64,000 bases of DNA, taken from NCBI RefSeq assembly GCF_032452875.1, contig NC_083880.1:52588829-52652828 (forward strand), given 5' to 3'. This stretch comes from Bos javanicus. Lineage: Eukaryota > Chordata > Mammalia > Artiodactyla > Bovidae. This document shows, piece by piece, positions 56,980 through 64,000 of the stretch. Every line of letters starts with the position of its first letter. The stretch's first letter is position 1. Made by a program: the position numbers and the translations under genes. Under the pieces are notes generated by a model. It saw only the letters and a list, made by a program, of their open reading frames with translations. It was not told the origin of the DNA and ran no database searches.

Positions 56980-57238
56980 TCTGCTGCTAAGTCACTTTAG
57001 TCGTATCCGACTCTGTGCGACCCCATAGACGGCAGCCCACCAGGCTCCCCTGTCCCTGGGATTCTCCAGGCAAGAACACTGGAGTGGGTTGCCATTTCCT
57101 TCTCCAATGCATGAAAGTGAAAAGTGAAAGTGAAGTCGCTCAGTCGTGTCCGACCCTCAGCGACCCCATGGACTGCAGCCTATCAGGCTCCTCCATCCAT
57201 AGGATTTTCCAAGTAAGAGTACTTGTGTGGGGTGCCAT
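56980..57238 (-). mobile_element. Bov-A2 SINE
   Basis: Two reverse BovA units from 'ctgctgctaagtcactttag' to 'gtgtggggtgccatt'. Confidence 0.93.
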
Positions 57239-57290
57239 TAGTAGCTGCTATTCCCCTACGTGGTTGGGTTAATTCAAATAGGAATAAAGG

Positions 57291-57427
57291 GGAGGGAGGA
57301 GGGAGGAGGGTCCAGGATGGGGAACACATGTGTACCTGGGGCGGATTCATTTTGATATATGGCAAAACCAATACAATATTGTAAAGTTAAAAAATAAAAT
57401 AAAATAAAAAAATCAATTAAAAAAATT
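57291..57427 (+). mobile_element. L1 3' end, 137-bp insertion with perfect target duplication
   Basis: Only the last part of a ruminant L1 3' UTR is present ('gggaggagggaggagggtccaggatgggg', then 'ggcggattcattttgatatatggcaaaac'), ending in an A-rich tail. The duplication AATAGGAATAAAGG is perfect at 57277-57290 and 57428-57441. Confidence 0.93.
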
Positions 57428-57444
57428 AATAGGAATAAAGGATC

Positions 57445-59200
57445 TGATTCATGGGAGGAACACAACAAAGGCCTTTCCCTTACTGCCCCTTCAGCCTGCC
57501 TTGCCACTTTTGTGCTCTAGGTGGGCACCTAGAACCCGACTGGCTGCAGAGCACAGTTTCTCACTGTTCACAGAGGCTCCCCACCCAGGCTTTTCTGCCT
57601 GATTATGACCAGGCTGATTTTCCCAACAGAGTTGTGAGAGCCCCAACTTTGGGCAAAACAGAACAGAGTGGAGTTTTGTCACCCAACATCCCCAGTGGCA
57701 GTCACATCAGCGATGGAGTCCAGGACAAGGAGTCCCAAGTTCTCAAATTCTTGCCTCTGTCCCACTCCCTTTCCAGCCTCTCAAGGTTGTGCATGTAATG
57801 TAGCAGCCACAGAGAGTTTTCCTCACTGCTCCCCTGATCCCTGCGCTTTACATTCTGAGAAGCAAGCCACCCTGTGAAACAGCAACAAAAACTGGTCACT
57901 GGTGGATTTGGGCAGACTGAACTGGGGATTTAGAGTCTGGGTATCTGAGCCTGAAGCCTTGTTCTGCTGGTTACTACCTGGGTAACTCTGGGCAGGTTGC
58001 CTAGTCTCCCGAGTCAGTTTCCTCGTGGGTATGCTGTTGGTGGTCTAACCAGATCTCCATTATCTGGCCACTGCATTGTTCCTTAGCTGCTCTGCATCTT
58101 GGCCCTGACAGTTCACAGCTTCTCCCTTTCCAAGGGAGCCCAAGGTTGATGGAAACCATCTTGCTGGTAAATGCCTGGGAGTTTACATCTGTCCCCTCTC
58201 TTCAAGTCAGCTGACAGACAATTGCTAACTGATATGGAATACAAATGTCCAGTCCTCTGGCCTCCAGGCAGAGTAAGGCTGGTGGTTCATTCATGTTCCA
58301 GGGCTCCCCATGGGATCAGGCAGAGGCTAGACTCCAGCTGAACGCACATCATTGCTCAGCTTCTTCCCTTGATCTGTCCTGCTTCCCTTACTGCTTATCA
58401 CCTGAGAACTGCCCTCAATAAATCACAGGCACAAGAATCCCCATCTCTTCTAGATACCTGATCTATCTATAGACACCCATCTCAAAGTGTGGTAGGTAAA
58501 TTCAACTGAAAAAACATGTCTACAAGTGTGATGTAAGCTGGAACATGCTGGATTTAGCAAGCAGAATTTACTTTGTGTTTCAAAGAAAAACTACCCAAAA
58601 TTCTCTTCTTGGATCTCAAGCTAGGATACTGTAGGATTCAAGAAGTACTGTGGTGAGTTTTACCCAGACCTGAGAAAAATATACTGGAGGAAGAAACTTC
58701 TAAACTAGGACCTGAAAACAGAGTTTGTGTGTGTTGAGGTGTGTGTGTGGGCAGTGGGTGGGTATAGGGTAGGGTTAGGTAGTGAGTGGGTGGGAAAGAC
58801 CCAGAAATATTTTAAGCAGAGAAGATATGGTCAGTTCATGCTTTTATAAAGGTCCCATTCGGTATTCAAACCCCAATGGAGGGAGTTTATTGATAAGATA
58901 CTTGGAGAAACTATAACCACAAAGGATACTGGGAAAAGAAATGTTCTGCCTTGGCTAAGAAGATAGAGAAAATAGGTAAGAAAATTAAATGATTGGGCTT
59001 CTGGGTTTCACACCAATCTGTAAAGAGCTCCATCCTAACAATAAGAAAAAAAATCTTAGTGAACTAAAAACCAATTATAAATAGATCCATCAGAGAATTG
59101 GGTTTGTAGGGCAAGCTACTGTCCAGAAACTGGAGAGAGAGGCAGAGAATCATAGCTTATCTTGAGCAGAACCCCTCCATGGAAGCCAGTACCCATAGTG
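57445..59200. other. Intergenic or TMC2 5' intron, few repeats
   Basis: A MIR-like stretch at about 57930-58055 ('ctgggtaactctgggcaggttgcc'). A GT-rich run lies near 58726-58795. No TMC2 exon was recognised. Confidence 0.5.
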
Positions 59201-59213
59201 CTTAAAGGAAGAG

Positions 59214-59422
59214 TTGTTGTTCCACTGCTAAGTTGTATTCGACTCTTTTGTGACCCCATGGACTGTAGCCTACTAGGCTCCTCTGTCCATGCGATTTCTC
59301 AGGTAAGAATACTGGAGTGGGTTGCCATTTCCTTCACCAGGGGATCTTTCCAACCCAGGGACCGAACCCTTGTCTCCTGCACTGCAGGCAGATTCTTTAC
59401 TGCTGAGCCACCAGGGAAGCCC
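59214..59422 (-). mobile_element. Bov-tA SINE
   Basis: A reverse copy with a perfect 10-bp duplication, AAAGGAAGAG, at 59204-59213 and 59423-59432. Confidence 0.95.
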
Positions 59423-59434
59423 AAAGGAAGAGCA

Positions 59435-60030
59435 TTCAGGGCTTATTTTAATTAGATACTTAGACACAGAAATGATCATCATGTACTTACAGATCCCAAG
59501 AGACACCATGCCACATAGGGCTACATAAGGCAGCAGCAGGTTCAGTCAATGGCAAGGTAGAGAGGAAGGATGTGGGGAAGAAATTTTATTATGGTTTCTA
59601 GGGAAAGGAAAGGGTGAGCCAGCATATGCAGAGCTATAATTGGCTATTTTGAATACTTTCAGTGGGCCCTGAAGCATAGGGACTTTCCCTAGTTTTCTGG
59701 TAACAGGTCCTGGGTTGAATAAGGTAGGTGGATAGAAGTCCAGAGTATGAACTTGATAAGGAGGTGGTTGAGCTTATAAGCTCTGGGTTGGTGGGTCTGC
59801 ATATGAAAGGAAAGCTTGCAGATGACTTGTCTGCTATCTCTAAGAATTAGCTAAAACTGGGAGGGCTGTCTCTCCAGGGCCAGCAAAGCCTCAAGGTGTT
59901 ATAGGATCAGACTTTAGAAGATAAAAAGCATGGCTATTACTGGTAGGAATACAAACTGTAATTGATGAAATGCTGGAGGTTCAGTGTGGACTAACTTGAG
60001 AGTTAAAAACTGCAGGGTCCAGTCTTCGGA
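59435..60030. other. Unassigned
   Basis: No gene or nameable repeat. Confidence 0.5.
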
Positions 60031-60034
60031 GGAG

Positions 60035-62538
60035 GTTCAGTTCAGTTCAGTTCAGTCGCTCAGTTGTGTCTGACTCTTTGTGATCCTATGGACTGCAGCA
60101 CAGCAGGCTTCCCTATCCATCACCAACTCCCAGAGCTTAGTCAAACTCACATCCATTGAGTTGGTGATGACATCCAACCTATCTCATCCTCTGTCATCCC
60201 CTTCTCCTGCCTTCAGTCTTTCCCAGCATCAGGGTCTTTTCAAATAGGTCAGTTCTTCACACCAGGTGGCCAAAGTATTGGAGTTTCAGCTTCAACATCA
60301 GTCCTTCCAATGAACACTCAGGACTGATTTTCTTTAGGATTGACTGGCTGGATCTCCTTGCAGTCCAAGGGACTCTCAAGAGTCTTCTCCAACACCACAG
60401 TTCAAAAGCATCAATTCTTCGGCGCTCAGCCTTCTTCACAGTCCAACTCTCACATCCACACATGACTACTGGAAAAATCATAGCTTTGACTAGATGGACC
60501 TTTGTTGGCAAAGTAATGTCTCTGATTTTTCATATGCTGTCTAGATTGGTCATAACTTTCCTTCCAAGGAGCAAGCATCTTTTAATTTCATGGCTGCAGT
60601 CACCATCTGTAGTGATTTTGGAGCCCCCCCAAAATAAGGTCTGTCACTGTTTCCACTGTTTCCCCATCTATTTGCCATGAAGTGATGGGACCGGATACTA
60701 TGATCTTAGTTTTCTGAATGTTGAGTTTTAAGCCAACTTTTTCACTCTCCTCTTTCACTTTCATCAAGAGGCTCTTTAGTTCTTTTTCACTTTCTGCCAT
60801 AAGGATGGTGTCATCTGCATATCTGAGGTTATTGATATTTCTCCTGGGAATCTTGATTCCAGCTTGTGCTTCATCCAGTCCAGCATTTCTCATGATGTAC
60901 TCTGCATATAAGTTAAATAAGCAGGGTGACAATATACAGCTTGATGTATGTACTCCTTTTCCTATTTGGAACCAGTCTGTTGTTCATGTCCAGTTCTAAC
61001 TTTTGCTTCTTGACCTGCACACAGATTTCTCAGGAGGCAGGTCAGGTGGTCTGGTATTCCCATCTCTTGAAGAATTTTCCAGTTTGTTGTGATCCACACA
61101 GTCAAAGGCTTTGGCGTAGTCAATAAAGCAGAAGTAGATGTTTTTCTGGAATTCTGTCACTTTTTCTATGATCCAACGGATGTTGGCAATTTGATCTCTG
61201 GTTCCTCTGCCTTTTCTAAATCCAGCTTGAGCATCTGGAAGTTCATGGTTCATGTACTACTGAAGCCTGGCTTGGAGAATTTTGAGCATTTACTTTGCTA
61301 GCGTGTGAGATGAGTGTAATTGTGTGGTAGTTTGAGTATTCTTTGGCATTGCCTTTCTTTGGGATTGGAATGAAAACTGATCTATTTCAGTCCTGTGGCC
61401 ACTGCTGAGTTTTCCAAATTTGCTGGTATATTGAGTGCAGCAATCTAACACCATCATCTTTTAGGATTTGAAATAGCTCAGCTGGAATCCCATCACCTCC
61501 ACTAGCTTTGTTTATAGTGATGCTTCCTAAGGCCTGCTTGACCTCACACTCCAGGATGTCTGGCTCTAGGTGAGTGATCACACCATCGTGATTATCTGGG
61601 TCATGAAGATCTTTTTTTTTTTTAATTCATTTGAATTGGAGGCTAATTACTTTACAATATTGCATTGGTTTTGCCATACATCAACATGAATTCGCCACGG
61701 GTATACATGTGTTCCCCATCGTGAACCCCCCTCCCACCTCCCTCTCCATACCATCCCTCTGGGTCATCCCAGTGCACCAGCCCCAAGAAGCCTGTATCCT
61801 GCATTGAACCTGGACTGGCGATTTGTTTCTTATATGATATTATACATGTTTCAATGCCATTCTCCCAAATCATCCCACCCTCTCCCTCTCCCACAGAGTC
61901 CAAAAGACTGTTCTATACATCTGTGTCTCTTTTGCTTTCTCGCATACAGGGTTATCGTTACCATCTTTCTAAATTCCATATATATGCGTTAGTATACTGT
62001 ATTGGTGTTTTTCTTTCTGGCTTACTTCACTCTGTATAATAGGCTCCAGTTTCATCCACCTCATTAGAACTGATTCAAATGTATTCTTTTTAATGGCTGA
62101 GTAATACTCCATTGTGTATATGCACCACAGCTTTCTTATCCATTCATCTGCTGATGGACATCAGGTTGCTTCCATGTCCTGGCTATTATAAACAGCACTG
62201 TGATAAACATTGGGGTACACGTGTCTCTTTCAATTCTGGTTTCCTCAGTGTGTATGAAGATCTTTTTTGTACATTTCTTCTGTGTATTCTTGCCACCTTT
62301 TCTTAATATCTTCTGCTTCTGTTAGGTCCATACCATTTCTGTCCTTTATTGTGCCCATCTTTGTATGAAATGTTCCCTTGGTGTCTCTAATTTTCTTGAA
62401 GAGATCTCTAGTATTTCCCATTCTGATGTTTTCCTCTATTTCTTTGCATTGATCACTAAGGAAGGCTTTCTTATCTCTCCTTCTTATTCTTTGGAACTCT
62501 GGATTCAAATGGGTATATCTTTCCCTTTCTCCTTTGCC
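60035..62538 (-). mobile_element. BovB LINE, reverse, split by a younger L1
   Basis: The tail (GTTCA)n starts at 60035. Protein pieces in order: linker (62245-62550), RT start (61387-61581), fingers/palm (60996-61253, DYAKAFDCVDHNKL), an intact YADD near 60825, C-terminal parts (60600-60932, 60257-60511). It is 5' truncated near 62538 before the endonuclease. Frameshifts make it inactive. Confidence 0.93.
61618..62253 (-). mobile_element. Ruminant L1 3' end inserted in BovB
   Basis: Reverse L1 3' UTR and end of ORF2 ('gaggctaattactttacaatattgcattgg', 'ggctgagtaatactccattgtgtatatg'). A perfect 15-bp duplication, ATGAAGATCTTTTTT, is at 61603-61617 and 62254-62268, and a T tract (the reversed A tail) adjoins it. 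Confidence 0.95.
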
Positions 62539-62539
62539 T

Positions 62540-63108
62540 AAGGGGCACACTTAAATGAGTTTTACCTCCTGAGTGCCCTAACAGGTTCTCACTGGGGAGA
62601 CTGGAGAAAAATCCCTGGTGCTTCTAGCAGAGGGAGGAGAAAGTTGTTACTTTAAAACATGAAAAGTAACTCAGAGTGTCCTGTTCTCTTTAAAAAAGGC
62701 CTATTGTGAGATAATGGAAAATGTGTATTGGTCTCTGTCCCCAGTTTCTGGCACAGAGGTCCCAAAATCTCTGTAAAACCCTAATAGCATGAGAAGCATC
62801 TATTGTTCTAAAGAGGTGACTCTGGTGGGCTCCTGAATGGCTGGACGGGGGCTGATCACCAGAAAAACCACTCCATGATTAGAAGCTTGGAATTGTCATC
62901 CCCACCCCACTCCCATTCTCAAGAGATGGGAGAGGGGCTAGAAAGGAAGGTAAAAAATGCTAATGTCTATGTGAGGAAGTCTCCATAAAATTCCAGTAAC
63001 AGTGGATCTGGAGAGCTTCCAGATGGGTAAGCACATCCACAGACCAGGAGGGTGACCTACCCCAACTCCCAGACTTGCTGTCTGTATCTCTTCATCTGTA
63101 TTCTTTAT
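62540..63108. other. Unassigned
   Basis: No gene or nameable repeat. The upstream TMC2 exon was not found here. Confidence 0.5.
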
Positions 63109-63109
63109 C

Positions 63110-63312
63110 ATGTGCATGCATGCTAAGTTGCTTCCATTATGTCTGACTTTTTGTGACCCTGTAGACTATAGCCCACCAGGCTCCTCTGTCCATGGGATTC
63201 TCCAGGCAAGAATACTGGAGTGGGTTGCCATGCCCTCCTCCAGGGGATCTTCTTGACATAGGGATCAAAACTGTGTCTCTTGTGTCTCCTGAATTAGCAG
63301 GAAGATTCTTTA
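63110..63312 (-). mobile_element. Bov-tA SINE
   Basis: A reverse copy from 'catgctaagttgcttcc' to 'aggaagattcttta'. It directly abuts the sense copy on its right. Confidence 0.9.
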
Positions 63313-63650
63313 GCAGGCTTTCCTGGTGGCTCAGATGGTAAAAAATCTGCCTATAGTGTTGGAGAAGGAAATGGCAACCCACTCCAGTACTCTTGCCTGG
63401 AAAATCCCATGGATGGAGGATCCTGGTAGGCTACAGTCCATGGGGTTGCAAAGAGTTGCACACGACTGAGTGACTTCACTTTCAGTGTGGAAGACCTGGG
63501 TTCAATCACAGGGTTGGGAATATCTCTAGAGAAGGGAGTGGCAACCCATTCCAGTATTCTTGCCTGGAGAATTCCATGGGTAGAGGAGCCTGGAGGGCTA
63601 CACTCCATGGAGTCACAAAGAGTCAGACACAACTGAGCGACTAACATTTT
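63313..63650 (+). mobile_element. Bov-tA SINE split by a nested BovA
   Basis: The head (63313-63359) and the rest (63484-63650) are separated by a BovA unit at 63360-63483. AGTGT at 63355-63359 and 63484-63488 fits a short target duplication. Confidence 0.87.
63360..63483 (+). mobile_element. Nested BovA SINE
   Basis: 'ggagaaggaaatggcaacccactcc' to 'gagtgacttcactttc' sits inside the tRNA-like head region of the surrounding Bov-tA. Confidence 0.85.
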
Positions 63651-63689
63651 CTTTACTACTAGTACCCTGGAAAGCCCATTCTCTACCAT

Positions 63690-63899
63690 GTTGTTGTTGT
63701 GTTAGTCGCTCAGTCGTGTCTGACTCTTTGCAACCTCATAGACTGTAGCTCACTAGGCTCTTCTGTCCATGGAATTCTTCAAGCAAGAATAATGGAGTGG
63801 GTAACTAGTCCCTTCTCCGGGGGATCTTCCTGACCCAGGGATCAAACACACATCTCCTGCATTGGCAGTCAGATACCATCTGAGCCACCAGGGAAGCCC
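63690..63899 (-). mobile_element. Bov-tA SINE
   Basis: A reverse copy with a (GTT)n tail at 63690-63701, ending 'gagccaccagggaagccc'. Confidence 0.92.
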
Positions 63900-64000
63900 A
63901 TTTTTTATTATGTCCGTTAGTAAATTAGTAAATGTAAATAAATATTTCTCTGAGTTCTGTGAGCTAAACTAGCAAATATAACTGAACACAAGGAGGGGGT

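Noticed and set aside
63110..63899. Closely spaced similar repeats suggesting an array such as CRISPR
   Set aside because: The units are SINEs of about 200 bp in both orientations with target duplications, in a mammalian genome.

Overview
This window is nuclear DNA from a ruminant (cattle, sheep, goat or buffalo type). It is packed with retrotransposons found in that group: BovB (RTE-clade LINE), Bov-tA and Bov-A2 SINEs, CHR-type tRNA-derived SINEs and ruminant L1 3' ends. Older mammalian repeats (MIR, L2, L1M, MER5A-like, MLT1-like LTR) lie beneath them. I cannot name the species from sequence alone. There are no operons, plasmid or phage genes, or CRISPR arrays.

One protein-coding gene is present, on the minus strand: TMC2 (transmembrane channel-like 2), a pore subunit of the hair-cell mechanotransduction channel. 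Twelve consecutive coding exons run from 55628 down to 100. Each has an AG acceptor and a GT donor, and the phases and exon lengths fit end to end without a frameshift or stop. They encode about 595 residues, from near residue 28 of the protein to the sixth membrane segment. The start codon exon and promoter were not found and probably lie beyond 64000. The exons for the last membrane segments and the C-terminus lie left of position 1.

Layout from right to left, in transcript order: 55313-55628 and 51674-51826 encode the charged cytosolic N-terminus. A 13.9 kb intron follows, swollen by BovB copies, a candidate ERV LTR and an old L1. Exons 37643-37733, 30895-30976 and 30447-30553 lead into TM1. 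Exons 21022-21120, 17059-17201 and 14395-14542 carry the first extracellular loop, TM2 and part of the next cytosolic region. Exons 9299-9487, 4019-4198, 2465-2614 and 100-228 carry TM3 to TM6 and the TMC signature.

The rest is intronic or upstream DNA. Its most informative structures are a BovB with an inverted 5' segment (22433-24633), a near-identical 335-bp inverted repeat beside it, a young L1 inside a BovB with a 15-bp target duplication (61603-62268), and several nested or head-to-head SINEs. I found no convincing undescribed biological system. The findings are mostly structural features of a normal mammalian gene and its repeats.
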